The position numbers and the translations under genes are program-made. Source: Methylocystis bryophila (lineage in GTDB: Bacteria > Pseudomonadota > Alphaproteobacteria > Rhizobiales > Beijerinckiaceae). From it: a stretch of DNA of 64,000 bases. The stretch is from NCBI RefSeq assembly GCF_027925445.1, contig NZ_AP027149.1, positions 2,678,501-2,742,500 on the forward strand, read 5' to 3'. Under the pieces are notes generated by a model. It was given only the letters and a program-made list of their open reading frames with translations. It was not told where the DNA came from and ran no database searches. Below, one piece after another: positions 27,072 through 35,540 of this stretch (positions are counted from its first letter, which is position 1; the number at the start of each line of letters is the position of its first letter).

Positions 27072-28256
27072 TTATTCCGCCACGAGCCGCGCTCTCGCTC
27101 GCAGCTTCTCGGTCTCGCTCTTGAGCTGGCCGCAGGCGGCGAGAATGTCGCGGCCGCGCGGGGTGCGCACCGGGCTCGCATAGCCCGCCGAGAAGACGAT
27201 GTCCGAAAAGCGCTCGATCGTCTCCCAATCCGAGCACTCGTAAGGCGCGCCGGGCCACGGATTGAACGGGATCAGATTGATCTTGGCCGGCAGGCCCTTG
27301 AGGAGCCTCACGAGCTCGCGCGCCTCGGCGGGGGAGTCGTTGACGCCCTTGAGCATCACATATTCGAAGGTGATGCGTCGCGCGTTGGAGGCCCCGGGAT
27401 AGGCCTTGCAGCCCGCGAGCAGCTCGGCGATCGGATATTTCTTGTTGAGCGGCACGAGCTTCGTGCGCAGCTCATCTTTCACCGCATGCAGCGAAATTGC
27501 CAGCATCGGCGAGCATTCCGCGCCGAGCCGCTCAATCTGAGGGACGACGCCCGACGTCGAGACTGTGATCCGGCGTTTGGAGATCCCGAGACCGTCGCCA
27601 TCGGCCATGATCTCGATCGCCGCTATGACATTGTCGATATTATAAAGAGGCTCGCCCATGCCCATGAAGACGATGTTCGATATGGCGCGGACGTCCTCCC
27701 CCGAAGGGACGAGCCCATCGGTAGGGCGCTCGAGCCCCGGAAAATCCCCGAGCCTCCTGCGCGCCGCCATGACTTGTCCCACGATCTCGGCCGTCGTGAG
27801 GTTCCGCACGAGCCGCTGCGTGCCCGTGTGGCAGAAGCTGCAGTTGAGCGTGCAGCCGACTTGGGAGGAGACGCAGAGCGTGCCCCGGTCGCTCTCCGGG
27901 ATATAAACGCATTCGATCTCGGCGGGCGCGTCGCCCTCATTCGCGGGCTTGAGCCGCAGCAACCATTTGCGCGTGCCGTCCTGCGACACTTGCTCCTCGA
28001 CCACCTCGGGGAGCGAGAGCGTGAAGGCCTGGCGGAGCTGCGCGCGCATCGCCTTCGAAACATTGTGCATTGCACAAAAATCATCGGCGCCACGGAAATA
28101 AATCCAGTGCCAGAGCTGCGTGACGCGCATGCGGATCTCGCGCTCGGCCACGCCTTGCGCGCGCAGGCGATCGGCGATCTCGCCGCGGGTCAGGCCGGCG
28201 AGCGAGGGCAGGGTTGGCGCTTCGAGGGGCGCGAGGGTTTCTGACAGGGGCTGCAT
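27072..28256 (-). CDS. rlmN: 23S rRNA (adenine-2503-C2)/tRNA (adenine-37-C2) methyltransferase
   Basis: Radical-SAM methyltransferase of 394 aa. The CTLNCSFC cluster motif, SSQVGC, FMGMGEPLYN, ISLHAVKDELR and the C-terminal Cys in ILAACGQL (methyl-carrying mechanism) are all present. Start 28256 gives the normal family N-terminus (LPSLAGLTRGEIADRL). It modifies A2503 of 23S rRNA and A37 of some tRNAs. Confidence 0.96.
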   Translation of the reverse strand: MQPLSETLAPLEAPTLPSLAGLTRGEIADRLRAQGVAEREIRMRVTQLWHWIYFRGADDFCAMHNVSKAMRAQLRQAFTLSLPEVVEEQVSQDGTRKWLLRLKPANEGDAPAEIECVYIPESDRGTLCVSSQVGCTLNCSFCHTGTQRLVRNLTTAEIVGQVMAARRRLGDFPGLERPTDGLVPSGEDVRAISNIVFMGMGEPLYNIDNVIAAIEIMADGDGLGISKRRITVSTSGVVPQIERLGAECSPMLAISLHAVKDELRTKLVPLNKKYPIAELLAGCKAYPGASNARRITFEYVMLKGVNDSPAEARELVRLLKGLPAKINLIPFNPWPGAPYECSDWETIERFSDIVFSAGYASPVRTPRGRDILAACGQLKSETEKLRARARLVAE

Positions 28257-28606
28257 CCGGAACGCTATAGCACACCTGATTTAGGGAGACTCGCTGGATC
28301 GTCTGGAGAATTCGGCTTGGAGGATGCATTTCCAGGGGGCCGAGGCGTCGCCTCGTCTATGGGGTGTTTACAGGCAAAGGCAAGCAGCTTGCTATCCGTC
28401 TGAAGGCAGCGCGGATATTAACCGGAAGATGAAAGATCGCGCCTGCATCCGATTGCCATTTTTCATAGAGATAATGTAATAGATATGGCTATTAATTTTG
28501 GCAGGAGTTTCGGCTCTTTACCAGCAATGCTGTTCTGACGACAGGCGCCAACGCTGGCGCCAAACCCAATACAGGAAAAAGACCTGACGCCTCCTCGGAC
28601 TCGATC
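28257..28606. other. intergenic region with lower GC
   Basis: 350 bp between divergent rlmN and the glycosyltransferase gene. It includes an AT-rich stretch (about 28455-28510) and the hairpin GGCGCCAACGCTGGCGCC near 28545-28562. No gene of supportable length is seen. It should hold both divergent promoters. Confidence 0.5.
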
Positions 28607-29923
28607 ATGACGCCAGCCTCTCCCAAAATCCTCCTCGTCACCTTCGGCTCGCGTGGGGACCTGCATCCCTTCGTCGCCGTCGGCCAGGCGCTCTTGCGCG
28701 AGGGCTGCCGCACCGTTGTCGCGACGACCGCGGATCATCGCGATCTGGTCCTCTCAGCCGGGCTCGAATATGCCGAGATCGGTCCCGGCGCAGACGGATT
28801 CTTAGACTCGCTCGGGCTCGACCACAGCGGCTTGGCGCGAAGTCTGGCCGAGAACGACCGCTTTCTCTTCGAGAAGATCCTCTTTCCGCACTTAAAGCAA
28901 GGCTTTAACTCTGTTGATCCATTTTGTGAGAAGTGCGATGCTATCATCGTGCATCCACTAGCTTTTTCTGCTCAAGCTGCGGCGCAAAAGCGAGGCGTTC
29001 CGCTCGTGCTTCTCACCCTGTCCCCGATCCTCCTTCCTTCCGCCGCCGATCCGCCGAACGCGCCGGGCTCGCCTTTCATCTCCGAGCCCGTCGGCCGGTT
29101 CGCTCTCGCCTACAACCGGCTTGCGCTACGCGTCGCCGCCGAGCTCGCTTGGCTTTGGGCGGCGCCGCTCCGCCGCTTCCGGCGTGATCTCGGCATGCCT
29201 CCCCGTGGCGGCTTCGGCTTCTTCGCGCCGACAGAGGCGGGGGTCGAGACCATCGCGCTGTTCTCATCCTTGCTGACGAAGACGCCTCCCGGAGGGGGCG
29301 ATCGGGTTCTCGTCGCCGGCCACAGTTTTTTTGACGATGCGCGCGCCGAAGATGAGGGCGAGCGGGAGAGGCTCGAGCGTTTCCTGTCGGAGGGGCCGGC
29401 GCCGATCGTTTTCACGCTGGGGAGCTTCTTCGTGCACGATGGGCTCTCATACTTCAGGGCCGGACTCGCGGCTGCCCGGGGGCTGAGAGAGCGCGCCGTG
29501 CTGCTCGCGCGTCGGGAGGACGTTGCTGCGCTGCAGCATGAGGCGGCGCCCGAAGTCTTCGTGGGCGCCTATCTGCGCCATTCGCATCTCTTCCCGAGAG
29601 CGAAAATCATCGTCCATCACGGCGGGGTCGGAACCTCGGGCCAGGCGATGAAGGCCGGCCGACCGCAGCTCGTGACGCCTTATCTGGGGGAGCAGCACGA
29701 CAATGCGGCGCGTCTCGAAAGGCTCGGAGTCGCCCGTGTGTTGCCGGGGAAACGGGTAACGGCGGCGGCGCTCGAGCAAGAACTGGCCGCGCTCGGAAAG
29801 GATCTCTCTTATGGGGCGAACGCCGGAGCCGTCGCGGCGAAGGTTGCGGGGGAGGATGGGGCGACCGTCGCCGCGCGCCGGATCAAAGAGGTCGCGCGCG
29901 GCTGGAAGGGAACAGGGCGGTAG
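28607..29923 (+). CDS. GT1-family glycosyltransferase (UGT-like)
   Basis: A 438-aa GT-B fold enzyme. The N-terminus ILLVTFGSRGDLHPFVAVGQAL is the acceptor-domain start of MGT/UGT sterol- or macrolide-type glycosyltransferases. The C-terminal donor motif is IIVHHGGVGTSGQAMKAGRPQLVTP followed by EQHDNAARLERLG. The sugar and acceptor cannot be read from sequence; hopanoid, lipid or small-molecule glycosylation are candidates. The ribosome-binding site at ATG 28607 is weak. It is a single gene followed by a composite repeat. Confidence 0.88.
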   Translation: MTPASPKILLVTFGSRGDLHPFVAVGQALLREGCRTVVATTADHRDLVLSAGLEYAEIGPGADGFLDSLGLDHSGLARSLAENDRFLFEKILFPHLKQGFNSVDPFCEKCDAIIVHPLAFSAQAAAQKRGVPLVLLTLSPILLPSAADPPNAPGSPFISEPVGRFALAYNRLALRVAAELAWLWAAPLRRFRRDLGMPPRGGFGFFAPTEAGVETIALFSSLLTKTPPGGGDRVLVAGHSFFDDARAEDEGERERLERFLSEGPAPIVFTLGSFFVHDGLSYFRAGLAAARGLRERAVLLARREDVAALQHEAAPEVFVGAYLRHSHLFPRAKIIVHHGGVGTSGQAMKAGRPQLVTPYLGEQHDNAARLERLGVARVLPGKRVTAAALEQELAALGKDLSYGANAGAVAAKVAGEDGATVAARRIKEVARGWKGTGR

Positions 29924-29924
29924 G

Positions 29925-30155
29925 CTAGAGCGCGATGCGAAAATGTGGAAAACGGATTTTCGCGCAAATCGCGCTCTAAACTTTTAGAATCGATCACGTT
30001 TTCTGCATTCAGGCGTTTCCGCCTGAACGCAGCGTGAGCTGGAGCCTGTCCCGGAACAGTGCGAAGCGGTTTTCCGGTCAGGACATGCTCCAACTTTTTG
30101 ATTTGGCGCGATTCCTTATCGCTCGAACGATTCCGTTCGAGCGGGAGACGCGCTA
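29925..30155. repeat. composite palindromic repeat, modules C+D+A+B (copy 5)
   Basis: The longest copy, ~230 bp: module C (AGAGCGCGATGCGAAAA...CGCGCTCTAA), D (TAGAATCGATCACG...GAACGCAGCGTGA), A (GCGAAGCGGTTTTCCGG...GACATGCTC) and B (GGCGCGATTCCTTATCGCTCGAACG...CGCGCTAA) lie end to end. This shows that the modules join in different orders at different sites. Confidence 0.9.
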
Positions 30156-30163
30156 ATGCGTCG

Positions 30164-30562
30164 TCACGCCGCGAGTGAGGCGGCGGCCCGAGCCGGCGAA
30201 ACTTTGGCGACGCGCGCGGAGCTTTTGACGGGCCGATTCTTCCTATTTCCAAGGTCTTTTTCAACCGCGTCGCGTCCGCGGTCCCAGGCGTATTTTAGCG
30301 TCGTGCCGACGATGAGCGTGACGCCGACCGCGGCGACGATTTCGACGCCCAGGCTGGCGACCACAGCGAAGGTCGCGGCCGTCGCCACACCATTCTTCAC
30401 CACCTCATTGCCGACGTCGATAAGGGCTCCCTTCTCGGAAGCTGAGCCCGTGCGCACACGCTCGATATTCTTTGCCGCTGCATTTGTGCCACTGATGATG
30501 GCGCCCATGACGCCCATGCCCACGGCTGTCTCGGCGAGATAGGGACCAAGTAGAATTGGCAA
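30164..30562 (-). CDS. MamC/Mms13-like magnetosome membrane protein homologue
   Basis: A 132-aa protein with two hydrophobic segments (about residues 8-28 and 58-85). It aligns without gaps to my recollection of MamC of magnetotactic bacteria: start LPILLGPYLAE, AAKNI at the end of TM1, a short loop with the acidic pattern ALIDVGNE, Gly/Val/Ala-rich TM2, then KYAWDRGRDAVEKDL. The TTG at 30562 is preferred: AGGAGG lies 8 nt upstream and it gives the MP...PYLA start of MamC, whereas the ATG at 30568 is only 2 nt from that site. A basic tail replaces the acidic MamC end. No other magnetosome gene is in the window. Confidence 0.75.
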   Translation of the reverse strand: MPILLGPYLAETAVGMGVMGAIISGTNAAAKNIERVRTGSASEKGALIDVGNEVVKNGVATAATFAVVASLGVEIVAAVGVTLIVGTTLKYAWDRGRDAVEKDLGNRKNRPVKSSARVAKVSPARAAASLAA

Positions 30563-30787
30563 GGACATCTCCTCCTGTGCTCAATGAGCCGCATCGTTGC
30601 GCCATCGGGACGCCTCGGGCGGCGTCCGGCCGATCTATCACCGGAAAATCCTCAATTTTCAACACCCGGCGCGATCTGAAGCTTCTGGGCGTCGGCGATT
30701 GCGCTCGCACGGATCGCGCGCCAAGGCTCGCTGCGCTCGTGTCCGTTCCTGAAACGCAATTGATGTCAAGGATGTGAAAGCGCCATG

Positions 30788-30817
30788 AGGCTGAAATCCG
30801 GTTTCGGCCTTTTTTTG
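30788..30817 (+). terminator. rho-independent-type terminator
   Basis: AGGCTGAAATCCGGTTTCGGCCTTTTTTT has an 8-bp stem with one G-U pair and seven Ts on the plus strand. No convincing plus-strand gene precedes it, so it may end an unrecognised transcript or protect the divergent region. Confidence 0.5.
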
Positions 30818-30841
30818 TCTCGCTTTGGTCGCGTGACCGCT

Positions 30842-31132
30842 TCAAGACGAAGCACGCAGGACATCGGAGAGAGCCTCAGCCATACAGCGCATGACTGAGA
30901 AGGCAAGCGCCTCCTTGTCTCTGGATTTGTTATGTAACGCCGCAAAACTCGCGGTGGTGACGATCAATGTTGAAAGCAGTCCGCTCTGCATCAGTTCCAG
31001 ATCGAGACCGAACTTTAGTGCGGAATTATTTGCATTTTCGATCTCAGTCTCAATTTTCTTCGCTGCATCCTCCAAGAACGCTCTCTCAGCTCCTCCGAGG
31101 CCACGTAATTCGTCCAGGTTGAGGCACGTCAT
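30842..31132 (-). CDS. hypothetical protein
   Basis: A 96-aa open frame, more AT-rich than its neighbours and with no clear ribosome-binding site. It is mainly helical, with an acidic N-terminal half (AERAFLEDAAKKIETEIENA) and one weakly hydrophobic stretch (LLSTLIVTTASFAAL). I recognise no family. It may be a recently acquired or marginal gene. Confidence 0.45.
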   Translation of the reverse strand: MTCLNLDELRGLGGAERAFLEDAAKKIETEIENANNSALKFGLDLELMQSGLLSTLIVTTASFAALHNKSRDKEALAFSVMRCMAEALSDVLRASS

Positions 31133-31333
31133 CGCATTTGACCCACAGCTGGTTTTCGTACCTCAGCCTATTACAAGAATAAATGGTTACGGTCCATACG
31201 TATACAGGGAGTTTTCCTTGTCCATAGGTTTAATCTTGTGGGTGATGACGGATGTCATTTACGCGATCGGGCTTGGGCGCCTTCCCTTGTTTTGGGCTTT
31301 TCAACCTCGCCAAACAATGCCATGCCGTGACGA

Positions 31334-32185
31334 ATGAGCGATCTCACTTCGAACGCCTTGCGTCTGCTGTTTCTCGGCGACGTGGTCGGCCGCAGCGGCC
31401 GCGAGGCGTTAACCTCCCGTCTGCCAGGCCTGCGCGAGGTCTGGCGGCTGGATTTCGTTGTCGTCAACGCGGAGAACGCAGCGGGCGGTTTCGGAATCAC
31501 CGAGGCGATTTGCGAGGAGCTTCTCGAAGCCGGCGCGGATTGCATCACGCTCGGCAATCACGCCTTCGATCAGCGTGAGGCGCTCTCTTATATCAACCGG
31601 CAGCCGCGACTCCTTCGCCCGCTCAACTATCCCAGCGGGACGCCGGGGCGGGGGGCAGGGATTTTCGACGCCGCCAGCGGCGCGCGTATTTATGTCGCCA
31701 ATGTGCAGGGGCGCGTCTTCATGGAACAACTCGACGATCCCTTTGCGGCGATTGATCGCGAGCTCAAACGGATCGGCGACGCGCACGAGGCGGATGCGAT
31801 CCTGATCGACATGCATGCCGAGACGACGGCCGAGAAGATGGCGCTCGCGCATTTTGTCGACGGGCGCGCCTCGCTCGTCGCGGGGTCGCATACCCATGCG
31901 CCGACCGCTGACGCCCAGATCCTCGTCAAGGGCACGGGCTATATCTCGGACGCGGGGATGTGCGGCGATTATGATTCGGTGATTGGCATGCGCAAGGAGG
32001 AGCCTATTCGTCGCTTCCTGGAGAAGACGCCGGGCGCTCGCTATGAGCCGGCGACAGGGGAGGGGACGCTTTGCGGTGTCGGTGTCGACGTCGAGCGCGG
32101 GACAGGGCTGGCGGTCCGCATCGCGCCGCTTCGGCTCGGCGGGAGGCTTTCTCAGTGTTGGCCGGAATTTTGGGGAGCGCCCTGA
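31334..32185 (+). CDS. YmdB-like (TIGR00282) metallophosphoesterase
   Basis: A 283-aa cytosolic phosphoesterase. LFLGDVVGRSG, NAENAAGGFGI, TLGNHAFDQ, DMHAETTAEK and GSHTHAPTAD are the metal-binding motifs of the YmdB family, whose Bacillus member hydrolyses 2',3'-cyclic nucleotides. Metal ligands (Asp, Glu, Asn, His) are intact. It stands alone here. The substrate in this organism is not known. Confidence 0.9.
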   Translation: MSDLTSNALRLLFLGDVVGRSGREALTSRLPGLREVWRLDFVVVNAENAAGGFGITEAICEELLEAGADCITLGNHAFDQREALSYINRQPRLLRPLNYPSGTPGRGAGIFDAASGARIYVANVQGRVFMEQLDDPFAAIDRELKRIGDAHEADAILIDMHAETTAEKMALAHFVDGRASLVAGSHTHAPTADAQILVKGTGYISDAGMCGDYDSVIGMRKEEPIRRFLEKTPGARYEPATGEGTLCGVGVDVERGTGLAVRIAPLRLGGRLSQCWPEFWGAP

Positions 32186-32247
32186 CGGCAAGGAAGAGGA
32201 ACCGACGGTTTCGAAAGGACTAAAAAACTTGCGCTTCTGAAATGAGG

Positions 32248-32278
32248 GTCGCGCCGGGGCGAAAGCCCCGGACGCGAC
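32248..32278. terminator. strong hairpin between convergent genes
   Basis: GTCGCGCCGGGGC-GAAA-GCCCCGGACGCGAC is a ~13-bp stem with a GAAA tetraloop, between the phosphoesterase stop and the stop of the small minus-strand gene. It could serve both. Confidence 0.65.
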
Positions 32279-32291
32279 AAGCAAGGTGTGA

Positions 32292-32480
32292 TCAGTTGAT
32301 CATGCGCGCGGTCGAGCCGACGCCCGCGCCAGTAACGCCTTCGCGGTTGCCCGTCCCGTTGGTGCCTTCCGGCGAAATCCAATCCGGAACCCACGTCAGA
32401 GCAACGACGACGAAAATCACGATCCCCGCGAGATAAGCGAGGATTTTGCCGAGCTCGCTCGCGCTGTGGACGTTTGCCAT
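32292..32480 (-). CDS. small single-pass membrane protein
   Basis: 62 aa from the ATG at 32480 (MANVHSASELGKILAY), preceded by GGGGGA; the frame is open 10 codons further. One TM helix (ILAYLAGIVIFVVVALTWV) is followed by a Gly/Thr/Asn-rich tail. No known family; conserved-looking short membrane proteins of this build are common in the group. Confidence 0.6.
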   Translation of the reverse strand: MANVHSASELGKILAYLAGIVIFVVVALTWVPDWISPEGTNGTGNREGVTGAGVGSTARMIN

Positions 32481-32691
32481 TTGATTCCCCCTGTTGTTTG
32501 TTTTGAGCATGGCGTGCTTTCCGCACCGCTGGTGAGCGTAGCTTTTTTTTTGGGCGTTGGCAATGCGGCATAGCGCGCATTTTTGTGCAGCTAAAAATGA
32601 TAGTGAATGCAGTAAGTTACGGTGTGCGTGGCGCGCGCTTTGAAAGTCTCAGCGACAGTTGCAAGCGCGCAGAGGGATGGGCCGCGAGTCG

Positions 32692-32946
32692 TCAATTCGC
32701 CGGCGTTGGGATCACGATTGTCTTGACCTTGCGCTCCTGGCCATCGAGGGCGAGCGGCTCGAATTCGGTGCGGGCGGCGGGCGCGCCGCGGGCGGAAGCC
32801 GGGCAATTGCCGGTGGCGTCGAGAAGCGCGGAGCTCTGAGGCTGAGCGCCGACGACATAGCCCGCGAGGAAGAGCAACAGCCCGGCGGCGATCCCCGCTA
32901 GGCCTAAGGCTTCTGGGCTATGCACGGCGACTTGTGCTAGGCGCAT
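32692..32946 (-). CDS. small membrane-anchored protein
   Basis: 84 aa. The ribosome-binding site AGGGAAGGA lies 7 nt before ATG 32946. An N-terminal TM anchor (ALGLAGIAAGLLLFLAGYVVGA) precedes a hydrophilic, probably periplasmic, tail with one Cys. I recognise no family. Confidence 0.6.
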   Translation of the reverse strand: MRLAQVAVHSPEALGLAGIAAGLLLFLAGYVVGAQPQSSALLDATGNCPASARGAPAARTEFEPLALDGQERKVKTIVIPTPAN

Positions 32947-33218
32947 GGTTCATCCTTCCCTGCGGCGCTTCCGCCGCCCGCTCATTTCACGCGCGGCCCT
33001 TATCATTTCAATCGCGCCGGGTCTCCAGAGCGCCACCGCGGACTTAGCGGAAGCCCCGGATTTTGCAGTTTCTTAGCGCGACGACGCGTCATCGTCGAGA
33101 CCGGCCTCGAGCGAAGCGATCACGTTTTTCAATGAGCGCGGCGGATTGCGCGCGCCTTGACCCCGGCGCCGGGGTCGCTTAGTCTTCCGGAAGGCTTCGC
33201 TCGCCGGGGGTCCAGAGC

Positions 33219-33266
33219 ATGGGTAGAACTCTCCTCGTATCCGCAGCGCCGAGGGACCGGGTTTAA
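33219..33266 (+). CDS. probable ilv leader peptide
   Basis: A 15-codon ORF reading MGRTLLVSAAPRDRV, with adjacent Leu-Leu-Val codons (the end products of this pathway), placed 30 bp before a terminator hairpin and 110 bp before ilvB. A GGGGG run 9 nt upstream could serve as ribosome-binding site. This layout is that of transcription attenuation by ribosome stalling. Support is structural only. Confidence 0.55.
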   Translation: MGRTLLVSAAPRDRV

Positions 33267-33295
33267 AAGCCCGCCGTCCTCGTCGGCGCTTGACC

Positions 33296-33317
33296 AAGGC
33301 CCCCCGCGGGCCTTTTT
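33296..33317 (+). terminator. probable attenuator terminator before ilvB
   Basis: AAGGCCC-CCCGC-GGGCCTTTTTT is a short GC stem followed by six Ts, upstream of the ilvB start. The preceding GCCGTCCTCGTCGGC segment can form a competing hairpin. Confidence 0.6.
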
Positions 33318-33375
33318 TGTTGCCCAAATCGACGCGCCGCGCGCGAAAACACAAGCCAAGGAAAGCTCAGGAACG

Positions 33376-35148
33376 ATGTCCAAGGAGATGACCGGCGCCG
33401 AGATGGTCGTCGAGGCCCTCAAGGACCATGGGGTCGACACGCTGTTCGGCTATCCGGGCGGCGCCGTGCTGCCGATCTACGACGTGCTGTTCCAGCAAGA
33501 GACCGTGCGCCACATTTTGGTGCGTCATGAGCAGGGCGCCGCGCATGCGGCGGAGGGTTACGCGCGCTCTTCGGGCAAGGTCGGCGTCCTTCTGGTGACC
33601 TCGGGCCCCGGCGCGACGAATACCGTGACGGGCCTGACCGACGCGCTCATGGACAGCATTCCGGTCGTCTGCATCACGGGCCAGGTGCCGACGCATCTCA
33701 TCGGATCGGACGCTTTCCAGGAATGCGACACAGTCGGCATCACCCGTCATTGCACGAAGCATAATTACCTCGTGCGTAGCGTCGACGACCTCTGCCGAGT
33801 GCTGCACGAGGCCTTCTACGTCGCCTCGAGCGGGCGTCCAGGGCCGGTGGTCATCGACATTCCCAAGGACGTGCAGTTCGCCCGGGGTCGCTATTCGCCG
33901 CCGCACAATGTCCACCACAAGACCTATCAGCCGCAGCTCGACGCCGACATGGCGCTCATCCGCGAGGCGGTCGCGATGATGGCCGCGGCAAAACGCCCGG
34001 TCTTCTATACCGGCGGCGGCGTGATCAACTCAGGCCCGGCGGCCTCGACGCTGCTGCGCGAGCTGGTCCGGCTCACGGGTTTTCCGATCACCTCCACCCT
34101 GATGGGCCTTGGCGCTTATCCCGCCTCGGGCGAGCACTGGCTCGGGATGCTCGGGATGCACGGGACCTTCGAGGCGAACAACGCCATGCATGATTGCGAT
34201 CTGATGATCGCGATCGGCGCGCGCTTCGACGACCGCATCACCGGCCGGCTCGACGCCTTTTCGCCGGGATCCAAGAAGATACACGTCGACATCGATCGCT
34301 CCTCGATCAACAAAAACGTCAAGGTCGACCTCGCCATCGTCGGCGACTGCGGCCACGTGCTCGAGGCCATGGTGCGTCTGTGGCGTTCCGAAGCGATGCA
34401 TGCGGAGCAGCCGCCGCTCGAAGAGTGGCGCAATCAGATCGACGTCTGGCGCGCTAAGAAATCGCTCGCCTTCCGCAGCTCGACGACGACGATCAAGCCG
34501 CAATATGCGGTGCAACGACTGTATGAGCTGACCAAGGGCCGAGACGCCTATGTGACGACCGAGGTCGGCCAGCATCAGATGTGGGCCGCGCAGCATTATC
34601 ATTTCGAGGAGCCGAACCGCTGGATGACCTCTGGCGGGCTCGGCACGATGGGCTACGGCCTGCCGGCGGCGATCGGCGTCCAGCTCGCGCATCCTAAGTC
34701 GCTCGTCATCGACATCGCCGGCGAGGCTTCGATCCTGATGTGCATTCAGGAGCTGTCGACGGCGATCCAATACCGGCTGCCGGTGAAAGTGTTCATACTG
34801 AACAACGAATATATGGGCATGGTGCGCCAGTGGCAGGAGCTGTTGCATGGCGGGCGCTACTCGCACAGCTACTCGGAGGCTCTGCCCGATTTCGTCAAGC
34901 TCGCCGAAGCCTTCGGCGCGAAGGGCATCCGCTGCTACGAGCCCAAGGATCTCGACGCGGCGATTTTGGAGATGATCGACCATGACGGGCCGGTCCTCTT
35001 CGATTGCGTCGTCGAAAAGTCCGAGAACTGCTTTCCGATGATTCCTTCCGGGAAGGCGCATAACGACATGCTGCTCGCCGATCTTTCCGATGACGCCGGC
35101 GTGGATCTCGGCGCGATCATCGACGAGAGAGGGAAGATGCTTGTCTAA
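33376..35148 (+). CDS. ilvB: acetolactate synthase large subunit
   Basis: Catalytic subunit, 590 aa, using ThDP and FAD to make acetolactate/acetohydroxybutyrate for branched-chain amino acids. Start ATG 33376 (MSKEMTGAEMVVEAL) is chosen over the in-frame upstream ATG at 33157 because family homology begins there and the upstream part would run through the attenuator. The catalytic Glu is in LVRHEQGAAHAAEG; the ThDP-binding segment is GEASILMCIQEL to NNEYMGMVRQWQ. It is followed, with overlap, by an NTF2-like gene and then ilvN. Confidence 0.95.
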   Translation: MSKEMTGAEMVVEALKDHGVDTLFGYPGGAVLPIYDVLFQQETVRHILVRHEQGAAHAAEGYARSSGKVGVLLVTSGPGATNTVTGLTDALMDSIPVVCITGQVPTHLIGSDAFQECDTVGITRHCTKHNYLVRSVDDLCRVLHEAFYVASSGRPGPVVIDIPKDVQFARGRYSPPHNVHHKTYQPQLDADMALIREAVAMMAAAKRPVFYTGGGVINSGPAASTLLRELVRLTGFPITSTLMGLGAYPASGEHWLGMLGMHGTFEANNAMHDCDLMIAIGARFDDRITGRLDAFSPGSKKIHVDIDRSSINKNVKVDLAIVGDCGHVLEAMVRLWRSEAMHAEQPPLEEWRNQIDVWRAKKSLAFRSSTTTIKPQYAVQRLYELTKGRDAYVTTEVGQHQMWAAQHYHFEEPNRWMTSGGLGTMGYGLPAAIGVQLAHPKSLVIDIAGEASILMCIQELSTAIQYRLPVKVFILNNEYMGMVRQWQELLHGGRYSHSYSEALPDFVKLAEAFGAKGIRCYEPKDLDAAILEMIDHDGPVLFDCVVEKSENCFPMIPSGKAHNDMLLADLSDDAGVDLGAIIDERGKMLV

Positions 35149-35539
35149 CCTCGTCAGCGGCGCCGATCGAGGGTTGGAGACGGAGGCGTTCGCGGCGGAA
35201 TGGATCGCCGCATTCAACGCCCTAGACCTCGAGCGCGTTTTGTCTCACTACGCCGAGGACATCGTCCTCGTCTCGCCTGTCGCGATCGAGCGGCTCGGCC
35301 GCGACGACGGAGAGGTGCGGGGGAAGACCGCGCTGCGCGCATATTTTGCGACGGGCGTCTATCCGGGGTCGCCGCTGAAATTCTCGCTGCGCAATTGTTA
35401 TCGCGGCGTCGCGAGCGTCGTGCTCGAATACGACCGCCACGATGGGCGTCGCGGGGCGGAGTTTATGGAATTGGACGAAGATGGGCTTATAAAGCGCGTC
35501 GTCGCCCATTACGTCAGTACCGGCTCGAAGGACCGATAG
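35141..35539 (+). CDS. NTF2/SnoaL-like small protein between ilvB and ilvN
   Basis: About 132 aa from the TTG at 35141 (GAGAGGG about 9 nt upstream), overlapping the ilvB end by 8 bp. The NTF2-like fold is suggested by FAAEWIAAFNALDLERVLSHYAEDIVLVSP, then GKTALRAYF, then FMELDEDGLIKRVVAHY. SnoaL-like proteins bind or isomerise small molecules. Its place inside the ilvB-ilvN operon, leaving only one base before ilvN, suggests co-expression, but I know of no role in this pathway. Confidence 0.7.
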   Translation: MSNLVSGADRGLETEAFAAEWIAAFNALDLERVLSHYAEDIVLVSPVAIERLGRDDGEVRGKTALRAYFATGVYPGSPLKFSLRNCYRGVASVVLEYDRHDGRRGAEFMELDEDGLIKRVVAHYVSTGSKDR

Positions 35540-35540
35540 C

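Noticed and set aside
29809..30264. 151-codon minus-strand ORF sharing a peptide with the DUF4169 tail
   Set aside because: It is the antisense of the glycosyltransferase end plus a repeat. The shared peptide comes from the repeat itself, not from protein homology.
30556..30777. 73-codon plus-strand ORF ending just before a T-run terminator
   Set aside because: It overlaps the start and ribosome-binding site of the MamC-like gene, begins with TTG without its own site, and shows no family features.
33157..33375. N-terminal extension of IlvB from the in-frame ATG at 33157
   Set aside because: It would run through the leader ORF and terminator hairpin and has no homology to the enzyme. The ATG at 33376 matches the family start.
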